NCBI RefSeq assembly: GCF_013423955.1
Contig: NZ_JACCKX010000001.1
Location: 2,666,001-2,730,000, forward strand
DNA length: 64,000 nt
Reading direction: 5' to 3'
DNA from: Ottowia beijingensis
Lineage (GTDB): Bacteria > Pseudomonadota > Gammaproteobacteria > Burkholderiales > Burkholderiaceae_C
The notes below the pieces were generated by a model that did not search any database, was not told the origin of the DNA, and was given only the letters and a program-made list of their open reading frames with translations. The translations under genes were made by a program, and so were the position numbers. Positions 39,062 to 49,102 of the stretch are shown one piece after another (positions within the stretch are counted from its first letter, which is position 1; the number at the start of each line of letters is the position of its first letter).

Positions 39062-40375
39062 TCAGCCGCGGTTGGCTTTCTGGAAGCGCTCCAACTGCTC
39101 GTTGCCGCGCTTGACGGCGGCGTCGAGGGCTTCCTTGGCGCTCTTCTTGCCGCCCCACACGCCTTCCAGCTCCTCGTCGACGATGGTGCGGATCTGCACG
39201 AAGTTGCCCAGGCGCACGCCGCGCGACTTGTCGGTGGTCTTGCGGATCATCTGCGTCACGCTCACATCCGTGCCGGGGTTCTTCTTGTAGAAGCCCGACT
39301 GGTCGGTCAGCTCGAACGACTTCAGGGTGACCGGCAGGTAGCCGGTGCGCTGGTGGCTCTTGGCCGCCACCTCGGGCTGGCTCAGGAAGGCGAAGAACTG
39401 GCCGATGCCCTTGTATTCATCCGGCTTCTTGCCGGCCATGGCCCACAGGCTGGCGCCGCCGATGACGGTGTTCTGCGGTGCGCCCGGCACGTCGGGGTAG
39501 TAGGGCAGGGTGCCGATGCCGTAGGCGAACTTGCCGTTGCGCGTGACGTTGCCGTACAGCGCCGACGAGCCGGTGGTCATGGCGCATTCGCCCGACACGA
39601 AGGTGGCATCGGCCGCGTTGCCGCGCCCCTTGTAGACGAACAGGCCCTGCTTGGCCATGTTGCCCAGGTTCTCGATGTGGCGCACGTGCAGCGGCGTGTT
39701 GATGGCCAGGCGCGTGCCGGTGCCGCCGAAGCCGTTGTTCAGCGTCGAGAACAGCACGTTGTGCCAGGCGCTGAAGCTCTCCAGCTGCGTCCAGCTGATC
39801 CAGCTGGTGGTGAACGGGCACTTGTGGCCGCTGGCCTTCAGCTTGGCGGCGGCGCTGGCCACTTCGGGCCAGGTGGTTGGCGGCTTCTCGGGGTCGAGGC
39901 CGGCGGCCTTGAAGGCGTCCTTGTTGTAGTGGAATACCGGCGTGGAACTGTTGAACGGGAAGCTCAGCATCTGGCCGTTGGGCGCGGTGTAGTAGCCGGC
40001 CACGGCGGGCACGTAGGCCTTGGGATCGAACGGCACGCCGGCCTGCTTCATCACCTCGCCCACGGGCTTGATGGCGCCCTTGCTGGCCATCATGGTGGCG
40101 GTGCCCACTTCGAACACCTGCAGGATGTGCGGCGCGTTGCCGGCGCGGAAGGCGGCGATGGCGGCGGTCATCGACTCGTCGTAGCTGCCCTTGAAGGTGG
40201 GCGTGACCTTGTACGCGCTCTGGCTGGCGTTGAACTCCTTGGCCAGGTCGTTCACCCATTCGCCCAGGGCGCCGCCCATGGAGTGCCACCACTGGATTTC
40301 GGTCTGGGCGTGGGCGGGCAGGGCGGTGAACGCGGCCACGGAGGTGGCGGCCAGGGCAAAACGTCGGATGGTCAT
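39062..40375 (-). CDS. ugpB: sn-Glycerol-3-phosphate ABC transporter substrate-binding protein
   Basis: Periplasmic receptor of the Ugp importer, 437 residues. A Sec signal (MTIRRFALAATSVAAFTALPAHA) is followed by EIQWWHSMGGALGEWVNDLAKEFN, the conserved opening of UgpB. Other blocks are GSYDESMTAAIAAFRAGNAPHILQVFEVGTATMM and CPFTTSWISWTQLESFSAWHN, the ligand-site region. The ATG at 40375 has the ribosome site AGAGGG. It is first in the ugpBAECQ order, as in E. coli, and is likely to respond to phosphate limitation. Confidence 0.95.
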   Translation of the reverse strand: MTIRRFALAATSVAAFTALPAHAQTEIQWWHSMGGALGEWVNDLAKEFNASQSAYKVTPTFKGSYDESMTAAIAAFRAGNAPHILQVFEVGTATMMASKGAIKPVGEVMKQAGVPFDPKAYVPAVAGYYTAPNGQMLSFPFNSSTPVFHYNKDAFKAAGLDPEKPPTTWPEVASAAAKLKASGHKCPFTTSWISWTQLESFSAWHNVLFSTLNNGFGGTGTRLAINTPLHVRHIENLGNMAKQGLFVYKGRGNAADATFVSGECAMTTGSSALYGNVTRNGKFAYGIGTLPYYPDVPGAPQNTVIGGASLWAMAGKKPDEYKGIGQFFAFLSQPEVAAKSHQRTGYLPVTLKSFELTDQSGFYKKNPGTDVSVTQMIRKTTDKSRGVRLGNFVQIRTIVDEELEGVWGGKKSAKEALDAAVKRGNEQLERFQKANRG

Positions 40376-40695
40376 GGGGTTCCCTCTGGGTTTGAAAAAG
40401 TGCAGCACGCAGCTTGGCGGGCGAGTGTGACACCGCAATGTCATGTTTCCGTCATTTTGCGTGCGCGCCACGGCTTTGACGACCGGGCGGGCTCAGGGAT
40501 TACCCGTTGGCCGGCGCGAGGCCGTGCAGGCGGCAGCAGGCCGGGCGGCGGCATGACCGGGTTGGGCGTGCGTGCTTTGCCGCGCCAGCAGCCAGAATGC
40601 TGCAGCGCAGTAAAATCGCGGGCCAGCCGGACAGCCTGTGCCATCGCCCATTCCGAGCTGGGCCGCAATCCCCCGGATTCGTCACGGATGCCCGC
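40376..40695. other. Divergent ugpB / FAD-oxidoreductase intergenic region, 320 bp
   Basis: No gene or dispersed repeat was found. It contains the possible Pho box on the ugpB side. At 40611-40616 it has TAAAAT, a likely -10 for the FAD/Fe-S oxidoreductase gene, giving an untranslated leader of about 75 bases. The rest is GC-rich without a recognisable RNA fold. Confidence 0.5.
40427..40455. promoter_or_regulatory. Possible Pho box upstream of ugpB
   Basis: The plus strand has ATGTCAT, four bases, then CCGTCAT, the 7-4-7 layout of a PhoB site (consensus CTGTCAT twice). A third, weaker TGACA-like unit lies 11 bases further left. The orientation points away from ugpB and no good -10 is seen, so this is tentative. 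Confidence 0.3.
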
Positions 40696-43600
40696 ATGAA
40701 CGCTCCCGCCACGCTCAATCAACTCATGGCCAGTGCCGACACGGCACCGCGCCTGCGCGAGATTCCCTACAACTACACCAGCTTCTCCGACCGCGAGATC
40801 GTGCTGCGGCTGATGGGCGAGCGCGCCTGGGACATCCTGAACCAGCTGCGCGGCGAGCGCCACACCGGCCGCTCGGCGCGCATGCTGTACGAGGTGCTGG
40901 GCGACATCTGGGTGGTGCGCCGCAACCCGTATCTGCAGGACGACCTGCTGGACAATCCGCGCCGCCAGCGCATGCTGGTGGAGGCGCTGAACCACCGCCT
41001 GGCCGAGGTCGAGAAGCGCCGCACCCCTGACGACGACGCCGGGCGTGACGCCATGGTGGCCGAGCTGCTGGTGGCCGCGCGCCGCGTGGTCGAGGCCTTC
41101 GACCGCTCGTTCGGCAAAGTGGCCGAGCTGCGCCGCCGCACCGCCAAGGCACTGGGCAGGCACACGCACAAGGACAACATCAAGTTCGACGGCCTGAGCC
41201 GCGTCAGCCACGTGACCGACGCCACCGACTGGCGCGTCGAGTTTCCGCTGGTGGTGCTGACGCCCGACACCGAGGAAGAGATGGCCGGCCTGGTCAAGGG
41301 CTGCATCGAGCTGGGCCTGACCATCATCCCGCGCGGCGGCGGCACCGGCTACACCGGCGGCGCCATTCCGCTGGACTGGAAGACGGCCGTCATCAACACC
41401 GAGAAGCTGATCACCCTGGGCCAGGTGGAGCGCATGCCCATCCCCGGCGTGGACGGCGAGGTGCCCACCATCCACACCGAGGCCGGCGTGGTGACCCAGC
41501 GCGTGGCCGACGCGGCCGAGGCCGCGGGCCTGGTGTTCGCCTGCGACCCGACCAGTGCCGAGGCCAGCTGCATCGGCGGCAACATCGCCATGAACGCCGG
41601 CGGCAAGAAGGCCGTGCTGTGGGGCACCGCGCTGGACAACCTGGTGAGCTGGCGCATGGTGACGCCGGATGCCGAGTGGCTGGAAGTCACCCGCATCGGC
41701 CACAACCTGGGCAAGATCCACGACGCCGAGCTGGCCAGCTTCGAGCTGAAGTACTTCGACGCCAGCGGCAAGAGGGAACTGCGCCGCGAACGCCTCGACA
41801 TTCCCGGCGCCACCTTCCGCAAGGCCGGCCTGGGCAAGGACGTGACCGACAAGTTCCTGGCCGGCCTGCCGGGCGTGCAGAAGGAGGGCTGCGACGGCCT
41901 GATCACCAGCGCGCGCTGGGTGCTGCACCGCATGCCCGAGCACACGCGCACCGTGTGCCTGGAGTTCTTCGGCCACGCCAAGGACGCGGTGCCCAGCATC
42001 GTCGAGATCAAGGACTTCATGTTCGCTGAAGCAGCGCGCAGCGGCACGCTGCTGGCCGGGCTGGAGCACCTGGACGACCGCTACCTGCGCGCCGTGGGCT
42101 ACAGCACCAAGAGCAAACGCGGCGGCCTGCCCAAGATGGTGCTGATCGGCGACATCGCCGGCGACGACCCCGACGCCGTGGCGCGCGCCACCAGCGAGGT
42201 GGTGCGCATCGCCAACAGCCGCAGCGGCGAGGGCTTCATCGCCGTCGACGCCGGCGCGCGCAAGAAGTTCTGGGCCGACCGCAAGCGCACGGCAGCCATC
42301 AGCCGCCACACCAACGCCTTCAAGATCAACGAGGACGTGGTGATTCCGCTGCCGCGCATGGCCGAATACACCGATGGCATCGAGCGCATCAACATCGAGC
42401 TGTCGCTGCGCAACAAGATCGAGACCGCCGACGAGCTGGAGGCCTTCCTGGCGCGCGGCAACCTGCCGCTGGCGCAGGCGCCGGACGGCTCGGTGCTGGG
42501 CTCGCCCGAGCTGCTGGGCGACAAGGTGCCGCTGGCGCTGGACGTGATCCGCGAAGTACGCACGTTGTGGCAGGGCTGGTTGCGCGACATCGACACGCTG
42601 TTCCCGCAGCTGCAGGACCACAGCCTGCGCGCCAGCTGGAAGACGCAGATCCGCGAGCCGCTGGCCGACATCTTCACCGGCAGCGGCTTCGAGCCGCTGA
42701 TGAAGGCGCTGGGCGAGGTGCAGCAGCGCGTGCTGAAAGGCCGCGTGTGGATCGCCCTGCACATGCACGCCGGCGACGGCAACGTGCACACCAACATCCC
42801 CGTGCACAGCGACAACTACCAGATGCTGCAGACCGCGCACGAGGCGGTGGACCGCGTGATGGTGCTGGCGCGCAGCCTGGATGGCGTCATCAGCGGCGAG
42901 CACGGCATCGGCATCACCAAGCTCGAATACCTGACCGACGAGGAGATTGCCCCGTTCGCCGACTACAAGCAGCGCGTCGACCCCGAAGGGCGCTTCAACC
43001 GCGGAAAGCTGCTGCGAAACAAGGAGCTGCCCGCGCACCCTGGGCGCCGCCTGCGCTCGGATCTGAGCAACGCCTACACGCCCAGCTTCGGGCTGATGGG
43101 GCACGAGTCGATCATCATGCAGCAGAGCGACATCGGCGCCATTGCCGATTCGATCAAGGACTGCCTGCGCTGCGGCAAGTGCAAGCCCGACTGCAGCACA
43201 CACGTGCCGCGCGCCAACCTGCTGTACAGCCCGCGCAACAAGATCCTGGCCACCTCGCTGCTGGTCGAGGCCTTCCTGTACGAGGAGCAGACGCGCCGCG
43301 GCGTGAGCCTGAAGCACTGGCAGGAGTTCGAGGACGTGGCCGACCACTGCACCGTGTGCCACAAGTGCCTGGCGCCGTGCCCGGTCAACATCGACTTCGG
43401 CGACGTGACCATGAACATGCGCAACCTGCTGCGCAAGATGGGCAAGCAGAGCTTCCGCCCCGGCAAGGCGGCCAGCATGTTCTTCCTCAACGCCACCGAG
43501 CCGGCGGTCATCAACGCCACCAAGCTGGGGCTGACCGCCGCCTTCACGGCGCAGCGCGCAGCGGTGGACCTGTTCAAGGTGGCCGGCCGCCACCAGACGA

Positions 43601-44577
43601 AGCACCCACCCGCCACCGTGGGCAAGCCGCCGCTGCGCGAAGAGGTGATCCACTTCGTCAACAAGAAGCTGCCGGGCGGCCTGCCGACCAAGACGGCGCG
43701 CGCGCTGCTCGACATCGAGGACCGCGCCTACGTGCCGGTGATCCGCAACCCCAAGGCCACCACGGTCGACAGCGAGGCGGTGTTCTACTTCCCCGGCTGC
43801 GGCTCCGAGCGCCTGTTCAGCCAGGTCGGCCTGGCCACGCAGGCCATGCTGTGGCATGCAGGCGTGCAGACCGTGCTGCCGCCGGGCTACGTGTGCTGCG
43901 GCTATCCGCAGCGTGGCAGCGGCCAGTTCGACACGGCCGAGAAGATGATCACCGACAACCGCGTGCTGTTCCACCGCGTGGCGACGACGCTCAACTACCT
44001 CGACATCAAGACGGTGGTGGTGAGCTGCGGCACCTGCTACGACCAGATTGCGGGCTACGATTTCGAGAGCATCTTCCCGGGCAGCCGGATCATCGACATC
44101 CACGAATACCTGCTCGAAAAAGGCATCACCCTGCCCGAGGCCGACCGCGGCGCCTACCTGTACCACGAGCCCTGCCACAACCCGATGAAGCTGCAGGATT
44201 CGACCAAGACCGTGAAGGCGCTGCTGGGCGACCAGGTGCTGAAGAGCAACCGCTGCTGCGGCGAAAGCGGCACGCTGGGCGTGACGCGGCCCGATGTGTC
44301 GACCCAGGTGCGCTTCCGCAAGGAAGAGGAAATCCGCAAGGGCGAGGCCGAACTGCGCGCCTCGGGCGCGGTGGGCGAGCAGCAGAACGTGAAGATCCTC
44401 ACCAGCTGCCCCAGCTGCCTGCAGGGCCTGAGCCGCTATCAGGACGATCTGAGCAACGGCCTGCTGGAGGCCGACTACATCGTCATCGAGATGGCGCGCA
44501 GCATCCTGGGCGAGAACTGGATGCGCGAGTACGTGGACCGGGCCAACGCGGGCGGCATCGAGCGCGTGCTGGTGTAG
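40696..44577 (+). CDS. Large FAD-binding / 4Fe-4S oxidoreductase (DUF3683, GlcD-GlpC-like fusion)
   Basis: 1293-residue multidomain enzyme. The N-terminal ~190 residues are the DUF3683 region ([22 protein letters not shown]). A PCMH-type FAD domain carries [15 protein letters not shown] (about 211-225). The FAD-linked oxidase C-terminal part has [15 protein letters not shown] and [10 protein letters not shown] 2x[4Fe-4S] ferredoxin segment follows ([11 protein letters not shown] at about 823, [14 protein letters not shown] at about 884). Two CCG domains end the protein ([13 protein letters not shown] and CCGESGTLG). Architecture suggests a D-lactate- or 2-hydroxy-acid-type dehydrogenase delivering electrons to quinone; the substrate is unknown. 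The start is the ATG at 40696. The 3.9 kb frame is intact. Confidence 0.88.
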   Translation: MNAPATLNQLMASADTAPRLREIPYNYTSFSDREIVLRLMGERAWDILNQLRGERHTGRSARMLYEVLGDIWVVRRNPYLQDDLLDNPRRQRMLVEALNHRLAEVEKRRTPDDDAGRDAMVAELLVAARRVVEAFDRSFGKVAELRRRTAKALGRHTHKDNIKFDGLSRVSHVTDATDWRVEFPLVVLTPDTEEEMAGLVKGCIELGLTIIPRGGGTGYTGGAIPLDWKTAVINTEKLITLGQVERMPIPGVDGEVPTIHTEAGVVTQRVADAAEAAGLVFACDPTSAEASCIGGNIAMNAGGKKAVLWGTALDNLVSWRMVTPDAEWLEVTRIGHNLGKIHDAELASFELKYFDASGKRELRRERLDIPGATFRKAGLGKDVTDKFLAGLPGVQKEGCDGLITSARWVLHRMPEHTRTVCLEFFGHAKDAVPSIVEIKDFMFAEAARSGTLLAGLEHLDDRYLRAVGYSTKSKRGGLPKMVLIGDIAGDDPDAVARATSEVVRIANSRSGEGFIAVDAGARKKFWADRKRTAAISRHTNAFKINEDVVIPLPRMAEYTDGIERINIELSLRNKIETADELEAFLARGNLPLAQAPDGSVLGSPELLGDKVPLALDVIREVRTLWQGWLRDIDTLFPQLQDHSLRASWKTQIREPLADIFTGSGFEPLMKALGEVQQRVLKGRVWIALHMHAGDGNVHTNIPVHSDNYQMLQTAHEAVDRVMVLARSLDGVISGEHGIGITKLEYLTDEEIAPFADYKQRVDPEGRFNRGKLLRNKELPAHPGRRLRSDLSNAYTPSFGLMGHESIIMQQSDIGAIADSIKDCLRCGKCKPDCSTHVPRANLLYSPRNKILATSLLVEAFLYEEQTRRGVSLKHWQEFEDVADHCTVCHKCLAPCPVNIDFGDVTMNMRNLLRKMGKQSFRPGKAASMFFLNATEPAVINATKLGLTAAFTAQRAAVDLFKVAGRHQTKHPPATVGKPPLREEVIHFVNKKLPGGLPTKTARALLDIEDRAYVPVIRNPKATTVDSEAVFYFPGCGSERLFSQVGLATQAMLWHAGVQTVLPPGYVCCGYPQRGSGQFDTAEKMITDNRVLFHRVATTLNYLDIKTVVVSCGTCYDQIAGYDFESIFPGSRIIDIHEYLLEKGITLPEADRGAYLYHEPCHNPMKLQDSTKTVKALLGDQVLKSNRCCGESGTLGVTRPDVSTQVRFRKEEEIRKGEAELRASGAVGEQQNVKILTSCPSCLQGLSRYQDDLSNGLLEADYIVIEMARSILGENWMREYVDRANAGGIERVLV

Positions 44578-44612
44578 ACGGGCGCCGGGCGGGGCGACGT
44601 CGGCATCAAGGG

Positions 44613-44676
44613 GTGCATACCCCCTATATCCAGCTGACAGCGCCCGTCAATCGGGCGCAAACGGCGCATACTCCCC
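44613..44676 (+). repeat. ATACTCCC-bounded repeat, family C, copy 3
   Basis: GTGCATACCCCCTATATCC, then CAGCGCCCGTCAATCGGGCG, then GGCGCATACTCCCC. The inner CGCCCG/CGGGCG pair forms a small hairpin. It lies between two convergent genes. Confidence 0.75.
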
Positions 44677-44720
44677 TTGTTTTCTTCTAATGGCGGCCGA
44701 CGGCGCGTGCGCCGCCATGC

Positions 44721-45968
44721 TCAGGCTGGCCGTTCGTCCGCCGGGCGGTCCAGCGGCACGGTGTCGGGGCCGGTGTCGCGCGGCGGCGGCTCGGCGGCGG
44801 GCGCCACGGCCGGCGGCGCGAGCGGCCCCGGCATGGTCATCGGCGCCGCGTGCACCACGCGGCGGCCTGCGCCGTCATTCAACCCGTCCTCATCGTCCTC
44901 GTCCTCGTCGTCATCCGGCGGAATCTCGTCGCCGCTCTGGAACAGTGCCCAGCAGGCCATGAACATGGCGGCGATGGTGGGGCCGATGACGAAGCCGTTG
45001 ATGCCGAACAGCGACATGCCGCCCAGCGTGGTGATGAGCACCACGTAGTCGGGCAGCTTGGTGTCCTTGCCCACCAGGATGGGGCGCAGCACGTTGTCCG
45101 ACAGGCCGATCACCACCACGCCCCAGACGATCAGCGCCACGCCTTGCCACACCGCGCCGGTGGCCAGCAGGTAGATGGCCACGGGCGCCCACACCAGCGC
45201 CGCGCCCACGGCCGGCAGCAGCGACAGGAACGCCATCACCACGCCCCAGAACACCGCGCCGCCAATGCCCAGCGCCCACAGCGCCAGGCCGCCCAGCGCG
45301 CCCTGCACCACGGCCACCACCACGTTGCCCTTGACGGTGGCGCGCACCACGGTGGCGAACTTCTGCAGCAGGTAGCGCGTGTGGCCTGGCGCCAGCGGTG
45401 CCGAGGTGCGCAGCAGCCGCGCCAGCGGCATGCCGTCGCGCAGCAGAAAGAACAGCAGATACAGCATCACCGCGAACTGCACCAGGAACTGGAAGGTGTT
45501 CTGCCCGATGGCCAGCGCACGCGTGGCCACCAGCTGGCCGCCCTGCAGCAGGCCGCTGGAGATGCGGTCGATGACGCTTTCGAGGTTGAGAAAGCCCAGC
45601 CGCTCCAGCCAGGCCGTGGCCCAGCCCGGCAGCGCCGCCACGATCTGGTTGAAATAGGTGCGCAGGTTGATGTCGCCCGCGCGCATGCGCTGCACGATGG
45701 AGGTCATGTCGTCCACCAGCGAGCCGGCCACCATGATCATGGGCAGGATCACGATCACCAGCGCGATCAGCAGCGTGAGCAGCGCCGCCAGGTTGGCGCG
45801 CCCGCCCAGGCGCCGGCGCAGGCGCTGGAACAGCGGGTTGAACAGCATCGCCAGGGCGATGGCCCAGAACACGGCGCCGAAGAACGGCGTCAGCACCCAC
45901 AGAAACGCCAGCGTGCTGCCCGCCAGCAGCAGAAGGAAGACGGCGCGTTGCAGGGCAGGGGTGTTCAT
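44721..45968 (-). CDS. AI-2E family transporter (PerM-like permease)
   Basis: 415-residue inner-membrane protein of the AI-2E transporter family, predicted to have about eight hydrophobic segments. Family blocks include TPFFGAVFWAIALAMLFNPL near the N terminus, LLFFLLRDG, LLPAVGAALVWAPVAIYLL, DNVLRPILVGKDTKLPDYVVLITTLGG and GINGFVIGPTIAAMF. Family members have been linked to autoinducer export or sodium/proton antiport; which applies is not determined. The C-terminal tail has an unusual acidic run (PPDDDEDEDDEDG) followed by a proline-rich stretch. The start is the ATG at 45968, convergent with the FAD oxidoreductase gene. Confidence 0.9.
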   Translation of the reverse strand: MNTPALQRAVFLLLLAGSTLAFLWVLTPFFGAVFWAIALAMLFNPLFQRLRRRLGGRANLAALLTLLIALVIVILPMIMVAGSLVDDMTSIVQRMRAGDINLRTYFNQIVAALPGWATAWLERLGFLNLESVIDRISSGLLQGGQLVATRALAIGQNTFQFLVQFAVMLYLLFFLLRDGMPLARLLRTSAPLAPGHTRYLLQKFATVVRATVKGNVVVAVVQGALGGLALWALGIGGAVFWGVVMAFLSLLPAVGAALVWAPVAIYLLATGAVWQGVALIVWGVVVIGLSDNVLRPILVGKDTKLPDYVVLITTLGGMSLFGINGFVIGPTIAAMFMACWALFQSGDEIPPDDDEDEDDEDGLNDGAGRRVVHAAPMTMPGPLAPPAVAPAAEPPPRDTGPDTVPLDRPADERPA

Positions 45969-46076
45969 GGCGGCAGCCACTATAACTGTGCGCTGCGCAG
46001 GGGCACGTAGGACGCCGCTGGCGGCGCGGGCACGGGGTGCGGGCACAATCGGGCGCTTGTCTTCCGCTTGATTGCC

Positions 46077-46489
46077 ATGACCACGTCTGCACCGCTGCAC
46101 CCCCGCCCCAGAACCTGACCGTGCACGCCAAGTCGCGCGTGCTGGAGCTGGCCTGGCCCGACGGCGCGCACTTCAGCATCCCGTTCGAGCTGCTGCGCAT
46201 CTATTCGCCCTCGGCCGAGGTACAGGGCCACGGCCCGGGGCAGGAGGTGCTGCAGACCGGCAAGCGCGAGGTCGGCATCACCGCCATCGCGCCGGTGGGC
46301 AACTACGCCGTGCAACCCACCTTCTCGGACGGGCACGACAGCGGCATCTTCACCTGGGACTACCTGTACCACCTGGGCGCGCAGCAGCAGCAGCTGTGGC
46401 AGCAGTACGAAGAGCGCCTGGCCGCCGCCGGCGTGGACCGCGACGCGCTCATGGCGCCCAAGGCCGGCGGTGCCTGCGGGGCGCATTGA
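46077..46489 (+). CDS. DUF971 family protein, frameshifted near its start
   Basis: Small protein of about 137 residues with the DUF971 (gamma-butyrobetaine-hydroxylase-like N-terminal) domain: LTVHAKSRVLELAWPDG, FELLRIYSPSAEVQGHGPGQ, TGKREVGI and FSDGHDSGIFTWDYLYHLG. This domain is also found in Fe-S assembly factors of other organisms; the role here is unknown. As written, the ATG at 46077 reads only a dozen codons before a stop. Adding one C to the C5 run at 46100-46104 joins MTTSAPLHP to PPQNLTVH and fits whole codons. It precedes ubiE, a common pairing in betaproteobacteria. Confidence 0.85.
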
Positions 46490-46511
46490 CCGCTGCGCCG
46501 GTTACTCATGT

Positions 46512-46566
46512 TTTGATAGCTGTCAGCGCTTTCTGCATCAGCGCAAAAGCCGTTTTTCACTGATAT
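46512..46566. repeat. Dispersed intergenic repeat, family A-like, between DUF971 and ubiE
   Basis: TTTGATAGCTGTCAGCGC and GCGCAAAAGCCGTTTTTCA. A degenerate short copy. Confidence 0.5.
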
Positions 46567-46594
46567 TTCCGGGCACCTGAGGATTCACACCACC

Positions 46595-47329
46595 ATGGCC
46601 ACCACGCATTTCGGTTACCAGTCGGTCGACGAGCAGGACAAGGCGCGCCGCGTGCGTGGCGTGTTCGATTCGGTCGCCGGCAAGTACGACCTGATGAACG
46701 ACCTCATGTCGGGCGGGCTGCACCGCGCCTGGAAGGCCTACACCGTGATGGTGGCGAACCTGCGCGAGGGCCAGCGCGTGCTCGACATCGCCGGCGGCAC
46801 GGGCGATCTGGCGCTGGCCTTCAGCAAGAAGGTGGGCCGCACCGGCCAGGTGGTGCACACCGACATCAACGAAGCCATGCTGCGCACCGGGCGCGACCGC
46901 CTGCTGGATGCCGGCGTGATCCTGCCCACCACCGTGTGCGACGCCGAGAAGCTGCCGTTCCCGGACGGCCACTTCGACGCCGTCAGCGTCGCCTTCGGCC
47001 TGCGCAACATGACCCACAAGGACGCCGCCCTGCGCGAAATGGCCCGCGTGCTGAAGCCCGGCGGCAAGCTGCTGGTGCTGGAGTTCTCGCAGGTCGCCGG
47101 GCCGCTGCGCAAGGCCTACGACCTGTATTCCTTCAAGGTGCTGCCGCGCCTGGGCAGCCTGGTGGCCGGCGACGCCGAGAGCTACCGCTACCTGGCCGAA
47201 TCCATCCGCATGCACCCCAATCAGCAGGAACTAAAAGCGCTGATGAAGTCCAACGGCTTCGGCCATGTCGATTTCCACAACATGACGGCGGGGGTTGTAG
47301 CGCTTCATGTTGGCCTCAAATGCAGTTAG
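46595..47329 (+). CDS. ubiE: Bifunctional demethylmenaquinone / 2-methoxy-6-polyprenyl-1,4-benzoquinol methyltransferase
   Basis: UbiE carries out the C-methylation of ubiquinone (and menaquinone) synthesis with S-adenosylmethionine. The 244-residue protein has both UbiE signatures: [21 protein letters not shown], containing the first, and [15 protein letters not shown], containing the second. The SAM-binding [15 protein letters not shown] lies between them. It ends [18 protein letters not shown], the standard C terminus. TGAGGA upstream is a likely ribosome site. ubiJ and ubiB follow after a Tim44-like gene, so quinone synthesis genes are clustered. Confidence 0.97.
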   Translation: MATTHFGYQSVDEQDKARRVRGVFDSVAGKYDLMNDLMSGGLHRAWKAYTVMVANLREGQRVLDIAGGTGDLALAFSKKVGRTGQVVHTDINEAMLRTGRDRLLDAGVILPTTVCDAEKLPFPDGHFDAVSVAFGLRNMTHKDAALREMARVLKPGGKLLVLEFSQVAGPLRKAYDLYSFKVLPRLGSLVAGDAESYRYLAESIRMHPNQQELKALMKSNGFGHVDFHNMTAGVVALHVGLKCS

Positions 47330-47386
47330 GCCTTATAAATCGTCTGGTCCAGTCCAACCTTTATTGATCACAGGAGATTTCGTCGG

Positions 47387-48388
47387 ATGAAACTGAGTCA
47401 CATTGCTTCGCGTCTCTTCACGCTGCTGCTCGCAGTCGTGTTGGTCGGCGTGTTCACGTTCGATGCCGAGGCGCGGCGCTTGGGTGGCGGCAAATCCATG
47501 GGCCGCCAGTCCAGCAATGTGACGCAGCGCCAGGCCACGCCGCCCGCCGCGGCACCGGGCAACCCGTCGCAATCGGCCGCCACCGCGGGCGCGGCTGGCG
47601 CCGGCACCGCAGCCGCTGGCGCCGCCGCGCGCAAGCCCTGGGGCGCCATGGTCGGTGGCCTGGCCGCCGGCCTGGGCCTGGCTTGGCTGGCGCATTCGCT
47701 CGGCCTGGGCCCGGCGTTCGCCAACTTCCTGCTGTTCATGCTGCTGGGCGTGGTGATCCTGGCCGTCATCGGCATGATCCGCCGCTCGCGTGCGGGCGCC
47801 CAGGGCCAGGGGCTGGCTTATCAGGGCGCCGGTGCGGCCAACCCGGTCACGCCGCGCCAGTACAACCCCACCAAGGTCGGCAACGACGCCTCGGCCCGCC
47901 CCTGGGAAGGCCAGGCGGCGCAGTTCGACGCCGGCGCCGCCGGTGCAGCGGGCGGCTCGATGATCGGCTCGGCCCTGAGCGGCTCGCAAAGCTGGGGCGT
48001 GCCGGCCGACTTCGACATCGCCGGCTTCACCGAGGCCGCCAAGCGCAACTTCATCACCCTGCAGGACGCCTGGGACCGCTCCGACATCCCGGCCCTGCGC
48101 GCCATGATGACCGACGACATGCTGACCGAGATCCAGTCGCAGTTGGCCGAGCGCGAGCGCACCGCCACGCCGGGCCAGGTCAACAAGACCGACGTGGTGA
48201 TGCTGGAGGCGCAGCTGCTGGGCATCGAGGAACTGGATGACGCCTACATGGCCAGCGTCGAGTTCAGCGGCATGATCCGCGAAGAGCCCTCCGCCGGCCC
48301 GAGCCCGTTCCGCGAGGTCTGGAACATGACCAAGCCGCGCAGCGGCCGTGGCGGCTGGCTGGTGGCCGGGGTGCAGGCGCTGCAATGA
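47387..48388 (+). CDS. Tim44-like domain protein
   Basis: 333-residue membrane protein. A signal or first helix (FTLLLAVVLVGVFTFDAEARRLGGGKSMGRQSS) is followed by an Ala/Pro/Gly-rich linker. A membrane segment lies at about 90-130 (VGGLAAGLGLAWLAHSLGLG and NFLLFMLLGVVILAVIGMIRRSR). The C-terminal Tim44-like domain spans about 205-330 (FDIAGFTEAAKRNFITLQDAWDRSDIPALRAMMTDDML). The family is conserved in betaproteobacteria next to ubiquinone genes, with no settled role. AGGAG precedes the ATG. A good terminator follows about 75 bp after the stop. Confidence 0.88.
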   Translation: MKLSHIASRLFTLLLAVVLVGVFTFDAEARRLGGGKSMGRQSSNVTQRQATPPAAAPGNPSQSAATAGAAGAGTAAAGAAARKPWGAMVGGLAAGLGLAWLAHSLGLGPAFANFLLFMLLGVVILAVIGMIRRSRAGAQGQGLAYQGAGAANPVTPRQYNPTKVGNDASARPWEGQAAQFDAGAAGAAGGSMIGSALSGSQSWGVPADFDIAGFTEAAKRNFITLQDAWDRSDIPALRAMMTDDMLTEIQSQLAERERTATPGQVNKTDVVMLEAQLLGIEELDDAYMASVEFSGMIREEPSAGPSPFREVWNMTKPRSGRGGWLVAGVQALQ

Positions 48389-48461
48389 CCGCCGGGCCTG
48401 CCGGCCCGGCATGACCTTGCCGCTGCGCGGCATCGATGACGGCGCTGCGCGCCATGATCAC

Positions 48462-48490
48462 AAAGGCCCGCTGATCGCGGGCCTTTTCCT
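48462..48490 (+). terminator. Terminator after the Tim44-like gene
   Basis: AAGGCCCGC pairs with GCGGGCCTT around a short loop, followed by TTCCTTT. It lies between the Tim44-like gene and ubiJ. Confidence 0.75.
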
Positions 48491-48562
48491 TTGTCATTGA
48501 CGCCGCGTGGCGGCGACGTCAGCGCGCGAAGCGCGGTCATTTGTCATCAATAATCGGACACC

Positions 48563-49102
48563 ATGGCAACACAGTCCCCCTTTTCCATGCTGGCCGACGC
48601 CCTCGGCAAGCTCACCGAGAACCTCAAGGCCCCCACCTGGCTGGTCGACGAGGCGCAGCAGCGCCTGGTGCTGTTCCTGAACCACGTGCTGATGCAGGAG
48701 CCCGAGGCGCAGGCGCGTCTGGCGCGCCAGAAAGGGCGCGTGGTGCGCCTGCAGTGGCGCGATTTCAGCATGCAGCTGGCGGCCACGCCGGCCGGGCTGT
48801 GGGAGCTGGCACCGGCGGCCACGCCCGACCTGCTGCTCACCGTCACCGACACCTCGCCGTTCGACCTGGCGAAGAACGCCCTCAAGGGCGACAAGCCCGG
48901 CGTGCGCATCGAGGGCGACGTGCAGTTCGCCGGCGAGGTGAACTGGCTGATCGAGCACGTGCGCTGGGACGCCGAGGAAGACCTGTCGCGTTTCATCGGT
49001 GACGCGCCGGCCCACACCATCGCCAACATCGGCCGCGGCATGGCGCAGGCCCTGCGCAACTTCGTCGGCAAGCTGCCCGGTCAGGACAAGGCCGGTTCAT
49101 GA
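48563..49102 (+). CDS. ubiJ: Ubiquinone biosynthesis accessory factor UbiJ (SCP2 domain)
   Basis: UbiJ is a lipid-binding scaffold of the ubiquinone metabolon. The 179-residue product has an N-terminal SCP2 domain ([30 protein letters not shown], then [34 protein letters not shown]), matching the YigP/UbiJ family. The C-terminal helix has [25 protein letters not shown]. Its last codon overlaps the ubiB start (ATGA), as in the E. coli ubiE-ubiJ-ubiB operon. Confidence 0.93.
   Translation: MATQSPFSMLADALGKLTENLKAPTWLVDEAQQRLVLFLNHVLMQEPEAQARLARQKGRVVRLQWRDFSMQLAATPAGLWELAPAATPDLLLTVTDTSPFDLAKNALKGDKPGVRIEGDVQFAGEVNWLIEHVRWDAEEDLSRFIGDAPAHTIANIGRGMAQALRNFVGKLPGQDKAGS

Noticed and set aside
40441..44178. 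A 1245-codon open frame on the minus strand opposite the FAD/Fe-S oxidoreductase
   Set aside because: Composition mirrors the antisense of a high-GC gene, with long Ala/Gly/Val/His/Gln runs and no domain. The plus-strand frame has clear catalytic motifs throughout.
3648..46489. Phase variation by slipped-strand mispairing as the cause of the frameshifted genes
   Set aside because: The runs are only 3-6 bases, many genes are housekeeping (mrcA, lptM), several breaks occur in one gene, and all have the same sign. Error is far more likely than switching.
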